A DNA stretch of 48,193 nucleotides from CBIHLX01 sp966210935 (GCA_966210935.1 CBIHLX010000001.1:1-48193); one strand, 5' to 3'; positions 8,376 through 17,426 are shown, counted from the stretch's first letter. Notes: generated by a model not told the origin, from the letters alone. Made by a program: numbers and translations.

Positions 8376-9808
8376 TCGTCACTCGATTGATCTAGTGTTT
8401 CAACGGGCATGATACTCTCAGCCCACAACTGCAATTCCTGGAGGATAAACTGCTTATTCTCATCGCTCTCAGTCGTCGCTAACTTCTGTAGCGCCTTGAT
8501 AAATCGTGGCAACTGAGCAGTGACACGCTTAGCGCGCCACGCTTCCCAAGCACGCGCCTCCGTCTCGCTCAAGCTTTTAGGGTAACTACGTGCCTTGTAA
8601 TGAAGCAGCAGAGGGTCGAGCCGCTCGTCATTGAAATCGGGGTGATAATCCGACAACTCACGCTCATCGGCACTGCGTATTGACTGAATCCGAAGACGAT
8701 CACGGTCATCGACAAAACCATCATATAGTTGCGCCTCAGGATCGGGCGATTTTTCAAAATCAGGTTTATTCTCAAACGCAGTACGGACATTCTCGGCAAA
8801 ATGTGGCGCCACCACGAGGGCTGCCTTATGCCTTTCGATCGTCTCAAGATCCAGTGAAACCTTCTCCCATCCGCCTTCCTGCTCAAGCACGCCTAGCGGA
8901 GCAACCGCCGGAGACTTATTGAGATGAATTTCTTTAACATTAATTTTTAGGAAATTATCTTCTTGGCGCTCATTCCAAGTTGCGTATATCTTCTGTCGCA
9001 ACTCATCGGCCGACAACCCTACGCACGATGTCGGATCATAGCGCAGATCGTAAACAATAACACTACCGTTTCGACCAGCCGTCAGCGGAAAGGCAACGGT
9101 CGCCTTATTAAACTCCGCATCATAACGTCCGCTCACATAAACGAACGGCTGCTTATTCTCAAGATTAACCAGTTTTTTAACTTCGTTTTTATCACGCATC
9201 TTGAGTAAGTACTCATAAAGCTGCGGCTGTTTCGTACGAATCAATCCTGTCACCGCAATCAGCGCTTCAACATCGCTCAACGCGTCATGCGCCTTTAGAT
9301 GATCGATGCCATTCAGCTTCGTTAGAAGCTCCAGCTTGTTAACCGCCTTGCCGTCAATTACAGGCCACTCAATCCCATCTGGGCGCAGCGCACGTGTCAT
9401 ACGCGTCACATCAAGCAAGTCCCAGCGCGAGCGACCATCTTTCCAGGCCCATTCATATGGATCATAGAAGTTGCGCCATAATAGGTGACGAATAAATTCA
9501 TCGTCAAAACGAATGTTATTAAAACCCACTGCAATCGTATCAGGTGTAAAGATTTCGTCCATCAGAAGCTTGGCAAACTCTGCTTCCGTATAACCGTCGG
9601 TTACTGTCTGCTGCGGGGTAATGCCAGTCACCATTAAAGCCTCGGGGCTTGGCAACGTATCGTCATTGAGCTTTACAAACAAATTATAAGGCTCGCCAAC
9701 AGGATTTAGCTCCATGTCAGTGCGCTGACCCGCAAACTGCATAATGCGATCATTGCGTGGATCAAGCCCGCTTGTCTCAAGATCGTAGAAAAAGAATGTT
9801 TTACCCAT
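8372..9808 (-). CDS. sbcB: Exodeoxyribonuclease I (DEDDh 3'-5' exonuclease)
   Basis: Degrades single-stranded DNA 3' to 5' and takes part in recombination and mismatch repair. The 478-aa length matches ExoI. ExoI is visible in FFYDLETSGLDPRNDRIMQFA (Asp and Glu of the DEDD site), VGFNNIRFDDEFIRHLLWRNFYDPY, and the late HDALSDVEA motif with its catalytic His and Asp. The remainder is the SH3-like and helical region of the family. An extended -10 (TGT-TATACT) ends 7 nt before the ATG, so the message is probably leaderless. It lies downstream of obgE but has its own promoter. Confidence 0.9.
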   Translation of the reverse strand: MGKTFFFYDLETSGLDPRNDRIMQFAGQRTDMELNPVGEPYNLFVKLNDDTLPSPEALMVTGITPQQTVTDGYTEAEFAKLLMDEIFTPDTIAVGFNNIRFDDEFIRHLLWRNFYDPYEWAWKDGRSRWDLLDVTRMTRALRPDGIEWPVIDGKAVNKLELLTKLNGIDHLKAHDALSDVEALIAVTGLIRTKQPQLYEYLLKMRDKNEVKKLVNLENKQPFVYVSGRYDAEFNKATVAFPLTAGRNGSVIVYDLRYDPTSCVGLSADELRQKIYATWNERQEDNFLKINVKEIHLNKSPAVAPLGVLEQEGGWEKVSLDLETIERHKAALVVAPHFAENVRTAFENKPDFEKSPDPEAQLYDGFVDDRDRLRIQSIRSADERELSDYHPDFNDERLDPLLLHYKARSYPKSLSETEARAWEAWRAKRVTAQLPRFIKALQKLATTESDENKQFILQELQLWAESIMPVETLDQSSDD

Positions 9809-9815
9809 TACCTTC

Positions 9816-9824
9816 AGTATAACA
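9816..9824 (-). promoter_or_regulatory. sbcB extended -10 (leaderless start)
   Basis: Minus-strand TGT-TATACT (TATACT at 9816-9821), 7 nt before the ATG. Confidence 0.6.
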
Positions 9825-9878
9825 CCGAGAAAGATTAAAGTATTCGGTCAATAAACCACCCAGTAAGAAGGGGGAGTT

Positions 9879-11174
9879 TTATTGCTCAAGCAACGTGAAC
9901 TCACGTTCACCGATACGAATGAGGCTTGCGCCCTCGGCGCCCATGCGACGAAGCTCGTGGCTAATGCCCATCTTTTTCATAATGTCACGAAGACGATTCA
10001 CAGCTTCGTAGTTGTCTAAATTAGTACGACGAGCAAACTTCTCAATCTTATCGCCGCTCACAACATACACCTGCTCGTCTTGATCAAGAGCAACAGTCCA
10101 CGCTTCGGCTAGCTGACCCTCACTCAGGCCAATTACCGGAAGGTCTTCGCTATCCTCATCCTCTTCAAGCGCTTCGCGCTCCATTGCACGGGCCGCTTGC
10201 ACCTTAGTACGCAAAGCACGTAAGACTTCAATCAAGCCCTTATGCGCATTGGAAGAAATCGCAAAGATTTCAGCATCCTTACCTGCAACCTCACGAACGG
10301 CGTCTGTTTGCATTTGAATAATATCGTCATCAAGGCCTTCGGTTTTTGTCAAAGCAATCACTTCTGGACGATTCAACAGCTCAGGACTATAAGAGGCAAG
10401 TTCCATTCGAATTGTTTGATATGCCTTAGCAATATCATCAGTGTAGGCATCAATCAGGTGCAATAGCACCGCTGTACGCTCAACGTGACGCAAGAAAGCA
10501 TCGCCAAGCCCCTTCCCCTGGCTCGCACCCTCAATAAGCCCCGGGATATCAGCAACGAGGATAGCCCCATCGTCTACATTGGCAACACCAAGGTTAGGCG
10601 ACAGCGTTGTAAAGGCGTAGTCGGCAATTTCCGGACGAGCATTGCTTACCACCGACAGGAATGTCGACTTTCCTGCATTCGGGAAACCGACGAGACCGAC
10701 GTCAGCAAGAAGCTTGAGCTCGAGCTCCGCTTCATAAACATCGCCCGGCTCACCTAGCTCGGCCATACGAGGCGTCTGGCGTACCGATGACTTAAAGTGT
10801 GCATTACCAAAGCCACCATCACCGCCCATAGCGACAACAACGCGTTCACCATTCCTTGTCAGATCAGCAATAACCTTACCGTCACGCTTAACGAGCGTAC
10901 CCATCGGTACCTTCACGATCAGATCATCACCCGACTTGCCACGGCGGTTGGATTTACTGCCATTGGCACCATGCTCAGCCTTGAGCTCCGGCTTGTAGCG
11001 GAAATCCACCAAGGTATTCAGATTCTCGGTTGCCTCAAAAATAACGTCACCGCCTTTGCCGCCGTCGCCGCCATCTGGGCCACCTTTATCGACATAGATT
11101 TCATGACGAAAGCTTACTGCGCCATTGCCGCCTTTGCCTGCCTGAATAAAAACTTTTGCTGTATCTACAAACAT
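9879..11174 (-). CDS. obgE: Obg family GTPase
   Basis: A ribosome-associated GTPase needed for 50S assembly and stress control. The 431-aa protein has an N-terminal glycine-rich Obg fold (GKGGNGAVSF, GGPDGGDGGKGGDV; residues 1 to about 158), a G domain (G1 GFPNAGKST near 160-168, G3 DIPGLIEGA, G4-like LTKTEGL where NKxD is usual) and a C-terminal OCT domain (about 360-428). The ATG at 11174 has no SD; TGC-TATAAT ends 9 nt upstream. An imperfect hairpin (9849-9884) overlaps the stop but has no T-tract. Confidence 0.95.
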   Translation of the reverse strand: MFVDTAKVFIQAGKGGNGAVSFRHEIYVDKGGPDGGDGGKGGDVIFEATENLNTLVDFRYKPELKAEHGANGSKSNRRGKSGDDLIVKVPMGTLVKRDGKVIADLTRNGERVVVAMGGDGGFGNAHFKSSVRQTPRMAELGEPGDVYEAELELKLLADVGLVGFPNAGKSTFLSVVSNARPEIADYAFTTLSPNLGVANVDDGAILVADIPGLIEGASQGKGLGDAFLRHVERTAVLLHLIDAYTDDIAKAYQTIRMELASYSPELLNRPEVIALTKTEGLDDDIIQMQTDAVREVAGKDAEIFAISSNAHKGLIEVLRALRTKVQAARAMEREALEEDEDSEDLPVIGLSEGQLAEAWTVALDQDEQVYVVSGDKIEKFARRTNLDNYEAVNRLRDIMKKMGISHELRRMGAEGASLIRIGEREFTLLEQ

Positions 11175-11183
11175 CTTTAGATC

Positions 11184-11192
11184 ATTATAGCA
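11184..11192 (-). promoter_or_regulatory. obgE extended -10 (leaderless start)
   Basis: Minus-strand TGC-TATAAT (TATAAT at 11184-11189), 9 nt before the ATG. It abuts the upstream terminator's T-run. Confidence 0.7.
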
Positions 11193-11220
11193 AAATCGCC
11201 CCTGTTAAGATAGGGGCGAT
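11191..11220 (-). terminator. Terminator of the LysM-CHAP gene
   Basis: A 9-bp perfect stem, ATCGCCCCT / AGGGGCGAT (11195-11203 and 11212-11220), followed on the minus strand by a short T-run that runs straight into the obgE promoter. Confidence 0.75.
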
Positions 11221-11243
11221 CAGATAAGCATGAAAAGTTGGGT

Positions 11244-12467
11244 TTAGTGGATGTAGGAGTAGGCGCCAACGTTGCCAGCAGGAATGATGCGGCCAGACAC
11301 GATATTGAAGCCACCACCAACGACATAAGCGTTCATTTCACTGATAGCTAAGTCGCCGTTTGGTCGGATCTCTTCGACTATACCAACGTGGCCATAGTAA
11401 CCACTGCGGTCCTGAATGACTGCACCTACAGACGGCGTACCGTTAACGACGTAACCGTTAGCTGCCGCACGCGATGCCCAAGTATTAGCATTGCCAAGGC
11501 TATTATCAATACGAAGACCAAGTTCAACACGACGGTCATAGACGTAGGCAGTACAGTTACCATAAGCATAGCCATTACCACTGTACATTGGGGTACCAAC
11601 CTTGATGCGCCATGTGTCACCACCAAACCCAGCGCCATAGCTTGCACGGTATGTAGTGGTTGTAGTAGGAGCGGTAGCACGCGGGGCTACGTAGCCAGGG
11701 CGTTCATTGTTTGGTAGATTACCGCCAGGAATAATAATTCGCGTGCCGACACCCAGCCCATTTAGCTCAAGGTCATTGAAAAGTACGATATCCGCAGCGC
11801 TTGCACTATATTTGCTCGCGAGGCTTTCAACCGTGTCACCATTTTTAACAGTGTAGAGTACGCCGTTGACTGGAAGAATCTCTAGCTGACGACCTGGTTC
11901 AAGTGCATCAGACGATAAGCTATTTGCCCACTTAATCGTGTCAGCAGAGACACCGTATTGCTGCGCAAGCGCGCTAACAGTGTCACCCGCCTGAGTAGTG
12001 TGGTGACGCATCTTACGGTCGCTGGCTGTCGGCTGGACAATCTGCGGCTTAGTAATTACATTGTTTGTACTCGTTTGCGCTAACTCACTCTCCACACTGA
12101 GAGAAATTGATAGGCTGGCAAGGTTAGGTGCTACGGCAAGGCTCGCACGTTCAGCGATCTGTGCGGCAACATTTGTCGCTACCAATTGGTCAATCGATGG
12201 CTGCTCGCGTAGTGTCGCTTGAGTCAGCACTGCAGGTTGCGCATTAACTGCATTAGCAACGCCATCATCGATCTGCTGAGGCGGCTGGTAGCCAATTGCC
12301 ACCATAGACATAACTAGCAAGAAAACACCGGTATATGCCGCAACTGTTGTCGACTTAGGGCCACGCACACGTCGCTTATGAGCGATTTGGGGACGAGGTA
12401 ATACCTGCTGTCGTAATTGGGCAATTGTGGCTTGAGATGAACTCGCGCCAGCTGGTTGATTACGAAT
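11244..12467 (-). CDS. LysM-LysM-CHAP peptidoglycan hydrolase, probable ATT start
   Basis: A membrane-anchored or secreted wall hydrolase (amidase or endopeptidase). In order: basic N-terminus, membrane helix, linker, two LysM repeats (TTQAGDTVSALAQQYG and YTVKNGDTVESLASKYS) and a C-terminal CHAP domain with Cys in GNCTAYV, His in YGHVGIVEE and a polar third residue in SEMNA. The only standard start in frame, GTG at 12368, has no SD and falls just before the membrane helix. The frame continues upstream to an in-frame TAA, and a consensus AGGAG (12475-12479) sits 7 nt before ATT at 12467, giving 407 aa. I prefer ATT, either as a true non-canonical start or as an ATG altered by one base. A strong promoter lies about 240 nt upstream. 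Confidence 0.85.
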   Translation of the reverse strand: MRNQPAGASSSQATIAQLRQQVLPRPQIAHKRRVRGPKSTTVAAYTGVFLLVMSMVAIGYQPPQQIDDGVANAVNAQPAVLTQATLREQPSIDQLVATNVAAQIAERASLAVAPNLASLSISLSVESELAQTSTNNVITKPQIVQPTASDRKMRHHTTQAGDTVSALAQQYGVSADTIKWANSLSSDALEPGRQLEILPVNGVLYTVKNGDTVESLASKYSASAADIVLFNDLELNGLGVGTRIIIPGGNLPNNERPGYVAPRATAPTTTTTYRASYGAGFGGDTWRIKVGTPMYSGNGYAYGNCTAYVYDRRVELGLRIDNSLGNANTWASRAAANGYVVNGTPSVGAVIQDRSGYYGHVGIVEEIRPNGDLAISEMNAYVVGGGFNIVSGRIIPAGNVGAYSYIH

Positions 12468-12508
12468 AATCGTTCTCCTGCCATCGCATTACTGCAAAGG
12501 CGTCTACC

Positions 12509-12688
12509 TTACTCTGTCTTTCTTCTTGTTTCAAGAACGGGGTACTTTTGTCGACCGATTTCATTAAATGATATTAGGTGAAAAGTTCTTAGTTCTGTAC
12601 CCGTACGACATTTGTCGGTAGGCTCATGTATGGACCATCTTCCCACTCGCACATGAAGCTTGTTGGCTTCATTAGTAGTTGATCGCAT
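12509..12688 (-). CDS. Possible leader ORF (59 aa) upstream of the LysM-CHAP gene
   Basis: An ATG at 12688 lies about 10 nt after the predicted transcription start of the strong promoter at 12705-12733. The frame stays open for 59 charged, polar residues and stops 41 nt before the ATT start. It has no SD and no recognisable domain. The same RNA can form several hairpins (12653-12672, 12606-12617, 12523-12537), so this may instead be an untranslated structured leader. Confidence 0.25.
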   Translation of the reverse strand: MRSTTNEANKLHVRVGRWSIHEPTDKCRTGTELRTFHLISFNEIGRQKYPVLETRRKTE

Positions 12689-12704
12689 AAATGTGCTGTA
12701 CTTC

Positions 12705-12733
12705 ATTTTAGCAAGCGTTGCAAGAAGTGTCAA
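12705..12733 (-). promoter_or_regulatory. Strong promoter with long leader to the LysM-CHAP gene
   Basis: On the minus strand consensus TTGACA (12728-12733), a 17-bp spacer and TAAAAT (12705-12710) with extended TGC. The predicted leader is about 230 nt. Confidence 0.75.
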
Positions 12734-12766
12734 TTTATTTTATAAAATATTAATATTGTCAAATTT

Positions 12767-14038
12767 CTAAGGAATTGCACATTTAACATGACAGTGGTTT
12801 TTAATATTCGCCTGATGCTCCTCGTCTGTTCGACCGAAATAAGTCACATCGTCATCACCACTGAGGAAATAGATATAGTCATTATCAGCAGGATTTGCAA
12901 CCGCAGCTAGTGCGCCGACACTCGGCACAGCAATTGGTCCAGGCGTCAGTCCAGGGTATTTACGAGTATTGTACGGGGTATCTACTTCTACGGTGCGAGA
13001 CTCACCAATCTGGTCAGCGCCGTAATAAGCGGTCACATCAGACCCTAGTGGCATATTCATTGCTAAGCGATTGTAAAACACCTGAGCCACCTGTCGCTGA
13101 TCTTCACTTGCTTCATTGGCGTTTGCCGCGCTCACCTCTCTCTGTACGATGGAGGCCAGAATTATCCCCTGATAGAGAGTGAAGCCTCGCTGCTTAAGCG
13201 GTTCAATAATGTTCTGAGCAAGAATCTTCTCATAGTACACATCAAATACGTGACTTAAGATATCTTCTACTGTCGCATCACTGCTAAACGCATAAGTCTC
13301 ACCGTAAACATACCCTTCTAAGCCCGCCTCGGCCGGCTTGCCTTCGAATAACGCATCACTTGCTACCCCGCGGGCAGCGTACGACTTAGAGAGGGCCGCT
13401 TCGATCTCTTGTTTAGTGTAGCCTGCGCGCAGCAGAACTGATGTTACATCCGTTTTTTTATCTTCCGGCGTGTCAGTAGTGTCGCGCAGTGTTGCGCCAG
13501 GATAGAACGTGATAGATATCATATCTGTACGCCCTGAGGTAAGATGACCAATGATTTCAGGAGTCGACTCGCTCGGAGACAAACTATACGCACCCGCTTG
13601 CAACTGGTTGCGCACGCCATTTATTCGAGTATAGAGATCGAAGGCCAGCGTACTACGGATAAGCCCCTTGTCGTAGAGAACTTGCCCGATCTGAGTAGGG
13701 CCGCTCCCGCTTTTAATAGATAGGCGGACATGCGACTCATCATTTCGATCGACTGGAGTAAGGGCCTGGAAGTACCATACGGCCGCTCCGGCCGCGAGCA
13801 AGAATATGGCAAAAAGAAGACCGATCAATGACCATAGAACAATCTTTCGTTTTGATCGTTTTGACACGGGCTTATCGCTAGGCGCGAGGGACTCTTCGGT
13901 CTCAGTATTCGTAGGCGCGGCAATTAAATCGACAGGCGCGTCCCCGTCCCCTACAAGTGGCAGCACATCCATGCGCCGCTCTTCCGACTCTGGCTGCGCT
14001 GTAGTAGGACGGCGCGGTGGTCGAATATCTCCATTCAT
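12767..14038 (-). CDS. mltG: Endolytic murein transglycosylase MltG
   Basis: Cuts nascent glycan strands in the periplasmic or wall space and so sets their length. The 423-aa protein has a cytoplasmic, disordered N-terminus of about 65 residues, one membrane helix (about 67-90), a LysM-like region and the YceG/MltG catalytic domain with the invariant Glu in ASIVQRE (about residue 299). LGSDVTAYYG and the NTRKYPGLTPGPI motif are also typical. The ATG overlaps the ruvX TAA (TAATG), implying translational coupling. RuvX next to MltG is a common bacterial pair. Confidence 0.93.
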   Translation of the reverse strand: MNGDIRPPRRPTTAQPESEERRMDVLPLVGDGDAPVDLIAAPTNTETEESLAPSDKPVSKRSKRKIVLWSLIGLLFAIFLLAAGAAVWYFQALTPVDRNDESHVRLSIKSGSGPTQIGQVLYDKGLIRSTLAFDLYTRINGVRNQLQAGAYSLSPSESTPEIIGHLTSGRTDMISITFYPGATLRDTTDTPEDKKTDVTSVLLRAGYTKQEIEAALSKSYAARGVASDALFEGKPAEAGLEGYVYGETYAFSSDATVEDILSHVFDVYYEKILAQNIIEPLKQRGFTLYQGIILASIVQREVSAANANEASEDQRQVAQVFYNRLAMNMPLGSDVTAYYGADQIGESRTVEVDTPYNTRKYPGLTPGPIAVPSVGALAAVANPADNDYIYFLSGDDDVTYFGRTDEEHQANIKNHCHVKCAIP

Positions 14039-14439
14039 TATAGTAGCTCCAGGTAATCTTGCAGGATCAAAGTTGCCGCTTCTGCATCAATGTCACCTTT
14101 GCTATATGCCCTACCCGATGCCTTGAGGCGCTGCTCAGCAAGAACGCTGGTCAGAGACTCGTCTTGGAATACAAGTGATGGCGCAAAGCCCTTGAGTGCG
14201 GCAGCGACATTTTCAACGTACTCCGTCTGTGCCGTTGGCTCACCTGATTGATTTCGCGGATAACCAATAACTAGTACTGCTACCCGCTCATCCTCGACTA
14301 ATTGCCTAATTCGCTCAATCTCCGTCCCATCAACCACCAGTGTAGTCAGCGGGATTGCTAGACGCACCCCTGTGTCACCTTTTGCAACACCAATACGGCG
14401 TTCACCGATATCAAGAGCTAGGAGGTTTTTACTTGTCAT
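14038..14439 (-). CDS. ruvX: RuvX/YqgF family RNase H-fold nuclease
   Basis: A putative Holliday-junction resolvase or 16S rRNA 5'-end processing nuclease. The 133-aa protein shows LALDIGERRIGVA at the start, VIGYPRN in the middle and FQDESLTS plus DAEAATLILQDYL at the end, which are the family's acidic-site motifs. The start is the ATG at 14439, overlapping the upstream gene by 11 nt; a longer in-frame start at 14475 is deeper in the overlap and lacks family residues. It is the third gene of the FtsA/PilM-like operon. Confidence 0.9.
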   Translation of the reverse strand: MTSKNLLALDIGERRIGVAKGDTGVRLAIPLTTLVVDGTEIERIRQLVEDERVAVLVIGYPRNQSGEPTAQTEYVENVAAALKGFAPSLVFQDESLTSVLAEQRLKASGRAYSKGDIDAEAATLILQDYLELL

Positions 14440-16075
14440 TACTGAGCTTGAATTCCACACTGATACGCTTAACATCGTTTGGTGTTGAGGTCACCCAGAA
14501 TGGCGAATATTCAACGTCCACACTTTCAACCCCTTGGATTGCCTCAAGACTTGCCTGAATGTCACCGTAGCGCTTGCCAGCCGCCAGCTCTTTCACCTCA
14601 TCATCACTGATTTTGGGACCGATCTTAGCACTAGCAACCAGGTTGGCACCAAACTTACCGCCGTCAACCACACTAATATTTGACAGTTTCGCTTCACCGC
14701 TACCATTATCGTACACGCGCTGATCATCTTTATCTTTGAGCTGCGCTTTAAAGTAATCATCTAGGTACACTTTGAGTTCTGATTTTGCCACCGCACTAAG
14801 TGAGTATGTTACAGAACTCGTTAGTCGCGCTTTGCCATCAGTTGACTCCTGGTCAACCGCTGGAGCTGATGATGGATTTGCTTGATCAATCTTGAAGCTC
14901 TGGTCAACAACGACAAATGTGCCGTCGAACTGCTTTGCGAGGTCCTTCTTTATGTCATCTGTTTTCTGTTCGGCTAGTTGCTCGGTCGCTTTCTGTACGT
15001 CGTCAGCACTCACAACAGTCACAGTCTTCTTGCTACCACCGGCCATGTCGGTTCCATTTGCGTTTACACCACTAACACTTGAGGTATACCCTCGCGCAGA
15101 GAGGTTGTAGTTGTCGCCAATGTCAGTTGCCTGCACCGCAACAGTCGCTGAGCCAGGATCAAAACCACTCGGGGTCAACTGGGAAGTCAGTGTTGCAGCC
15201 TGAGTACTAACAAATGTAAGACCGCTCGCAGTGAACTCCGTACCCGCAGGGACGGTGACAGGCGTCGCCGAAGGACTCGTGCGTGTCAGCTTCATACTAC
15301 CCGTCGCCTTGTTGCCAACATCTTTTTTACCCGTCGCCGCAAACTCAACGGTTTGATCCTTTTTAGTCTGCTTCGTCGTGCTTTTTAGAAGACCCTCCTG
15401 AAGTGTCGTAGTCGCAGCCGGATCGAGCGTTACTCGGGCATTGACCGGTGTATCGGTAGTGCGTGCCGCAATCACCACGTTGGCTCGTGGCGCAAAGAAA
15501 ATCGCCCACACCAAGAAACCAATCAGAACAAGACCGCCGGCTCCAATTAGTAGCAGCTTTTTGCGGAAGCTATCAAAATTAGGCACTTTGACACCGCTCT
15601 TAGTACGAACAGGTCGTGAGCGCACCGGTGCTGTCCTGCCTCCCTTTTCTTCGGCGGCATTTTCACGCACCGCCTCATCAACCGCAGGACTGACTGCCGT
15701 AAAGGCTGTACCACGATCGGCCGTACGCGCCAACTCACCAACTGGTAGTTGGCTACCGTCGATAATATCCTCCTCGATATCGGCATCCTCATCAGGTGCA
15801 GCTCCTATTTCGGGCTTACTCTGCAAATTTTTGGCAACCGGAATTTTTGCAGCCGCAGCAAGTGCAGTAAGCGCACCGTTGGTTGTAATCAAAACAAGGT
15901 GTTTACCGCTTTGTGTCGTCGTGCGGCTAAGCAGACGCAGATTGACTGCGCTCTGAAGAACTCCGATACGCTTTGGCGGCACAAGCACAACGATTTTCTC
16001 ACGGGACTGCTTAACCTTCCCGATAATAGCCGTGATGTCGTCCTCGACATCGATGTAAATAATATCTTTATTCAT
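14429..16075 (-). CDS. Baseplate J-like membrane-anchored protein
   Basis: A 548-aa protein with three parts: a cytoplasmic N-terminal domain (residues 1 to about 85, DIIYIDVEDDITAI...IVVLVPP), a disordered linker, and one membrane helix (about 175-195) followed by an extracytoplasmic region. The outer region has a stretch resembling baseplate J/gp47 proteins (ATGSMKLTR, VPAGTEF, VQATDIGDNYNL). Proteins of this layout occur in CPR genomes beside FtsA/PilM-like ATPases; their function is not established. It starts 3 nt after the preceding stop and overlaps ruvX, so it is in one operon. A structural envelope or pilus-assembly role is inferred from context. Confidence 0.75.
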   Translation of the reverse strand: MNKDIIYIDVEDDITAIIGKVKQSREKIVVLVPPKRIGVLQSAVNLRLLSRTTTQSGKHLVLITTNGALTALAAAAKIPVAKNLQSKPEIGAAPDEDADIEEDIIDGSQLPVGELARTADRGTAFTAVSPAVDEAVRENAAEEKGGRTAPVRSRPVRTKSGVKVPNFDSFRKKLLLIGAGGLVLIGFLVWAIFFAPRANVVIAARTTDTPVNARVTLDPAATTTLQEGLLKSTTKQTKKDQTVEFAATGKKDVGNKATGSMKLTRTSPSATPVTVPAGTEFTASGLTFVSTQAATLTSQLTPSGFDPGSATVAVQATDIGDNYNLSARGYTSSVSGVNANGTDMAGGSKKTVTVVSADDVQKATEQLAEQKTDDIKKDLAKQFDGTFVVVDQSFKIDQANPSSAPAVDQESTDGKARLTSSVTYSLSAVAKSELKVYLDDYFKAQLKDKDDQRVYDNGSGEAKLSNISVVDGGKFGANLVASAKIGPKISDDEVKELAAGKRYGDIQASLEAIQGVESVDVEYSPFWVTSTPNDVKRISVEFKLSNDK

Positions 16076-16078
16076 TGT

Positions 16079-17344
16079 TTATATTCTAAGCAAACGATTA
16101 AGTTTTTCCTTGATACTATCGGCGCCTTGATTCCCTATCATTGTATCATAGCCAACCCGGAGCAAACCCATGGCGGTAATGTACGTATGGTCATTAGCGG
16201 CCCCAGTCGCATCTTCAATGCCAATCACTTCACTTGGTGCAATATGCTGAACGGTCGGGCGCTTGGTAAATGGCAAGTCCTTATACCAATCGCGCTTCGA
16301 AAGAGCCTCCACAAGCTGATCCAGACTCGCACCACCGCCACAAAGGAGGATGCGATTCGGCAAATGATCAACGGAGTCAAATTCGCTAAGCGCCAACTCA
16401 ACACCAGAGAGCCACACGTCTAGCGTCTTATCGACAATCTGCTCCGCACGCTTCTGTACGGTTGGCTTCAGCTTTTCGTGATTAAGATTTACTTTAAGCT
16501 TCTCGGCGTCATCATAACTCAGGTCCATTTCGCTCGCGAGAGTGCGTGTAAAGCTGCGTCCACCGATGCCAAACATCTTGGTACCCTCGACGCCACCATC
16601 GTTAACGACCGCAATGTCCGTCGTACCGCCACCGACATCGGCCAAAATTGCCGTAAAGTTGCTACTAGCATCATTGCCCAGCACCGAACGACTTACTGCA
16701 AACGGCTCTGCCGCTACCGCAACCAGCTCAAGCGCCAGCTCATCAGCAACACGCTCCAATGCGCCAATATGTACCATAGGAGCAAAGGCGGTATAGATCT
16801 GCACAGAAACGTCCTTACCCTGGAAGCCGATCGGGTTACTGACCTTGTAGCCGTCAATATGAATACTGACGAGCGCCGAGTTGACCAATTTAACTTCGAC
16901 ATCCTCATTGCCAGTCTCGAGGGCGATTTGCTTCTGCGCCTTTTCCTGCGCACGCTCCTGCACCTTCTCGATAATAAATTCCATTTCGGCTACGTCGAGC
17001 GGACGGTCAGGTTGTGGTCGGCGATAGCGAATAGTATTCGTGACACCCTTGACCAACTCACCAGCGATACCGATTACAACTCGCTTTGCCTGCAAGCCAG
17101 CCTGATCTTCAGCTTCAGCAAGCGCCTCTTCGCAGTTGCGCACCACACCGGCAATATCAGCGATAGCGCCGGAGTGCATATCACTCAGCTCCTGGCGTGT
17201 GCGACCAACGCCAACAATCTTGAGCGTCTCACCGTCAAGCTTGGCAATCAAAGCCTTTACGAATTCCGTACCGATATCGAGCGCGACAACATAATCATCG
17301 TTTGCGTGTTCTTTTGACCGAAGTCGAAGTGAATCAAAAACCAT
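16079..17344 (-). CDS. FtsA/PilM-like actin-fold ATPase
   Basis: An SHS2-actin family protein of 421 aa. Actin-fold motifs are phosphate 1 (VVALDIGTEFVKALIA), phosphate 2 (ILADVGGGTTDIAVV) and the adenosine motif (ILLCGGGASL). FtsA tethers FtsZ to the membrane and PilM is its type IV pilus relative. The absence of a clear C-terminal amphipathic membrane anchor and the following membrane gene leave both open. The start is the ATG at 17344, with TGA-TATAAT ending 10 nt upstream; a longer frame to 17440 would begin upstream of this promoter. First gene of the operon with the baseplate-J-like gene, ruvX and mltG. Confidence 0.82.
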   Translation of the reverse strand: MVFDSLRLRSKEHANDDYVVALDIGTEFVKALIAKLDGETLKIVGVGRTRQELSDMHSGAIADIAGVVRNCEEALAEAEDQAGLQAKRVVIGIAGELVKGVTNTIRYRRPQPDRPLDVAEMEFIIEKVQERAQEKAQKQIALETGNEDVEVKLVNSALVSIHIDGYKVSNPIGFQGKDVSVQIYTAFAPMVHIGALERVADELALELVAVAAEPFAVSRSVLGNDASSNFTAILADVGGGTTDIAVVNDGGVEGTKMFGIGGRSFTRTLASEMDLSYDDAEKLKVNLNHEKLKPTVQKRAEQIVDKTLDVWLSGVELALSEFDSVDHLPNRILLCGGGASLDQLVEALSKRDWYKDLPFTKRPTVQHIAPSEVIGIEDATGAANDHTYITAMGLLRVGYDTMIGNQGADSIKEKLNRLLRI

Positions 17345-17354
17345 AAGTACATTT

Positions 17355-17363
17355 ATTATATCA
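17355..17363 (-). promoter_or_regulatory. FtsA/PilM operon extended -10 (leaderless start)
   Basis: Minus-strand TGA-TATAAT (TATAAT at 17355-17360), 10 nt before the ATG. Confidence 0.6.
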
Positions 17364-17426
17364 AACCCTACCAAGAGCCCCAATGGATCACTGCTGTATT
17401 TTCGACGGTCATTATAGTATTTAATT

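Noticed and set aside
16478..17317. Plus-strand frame of 279 codons in the FtsA-like gene
   Set aside because: Antisense to a gene with clear actin-fold motifs.
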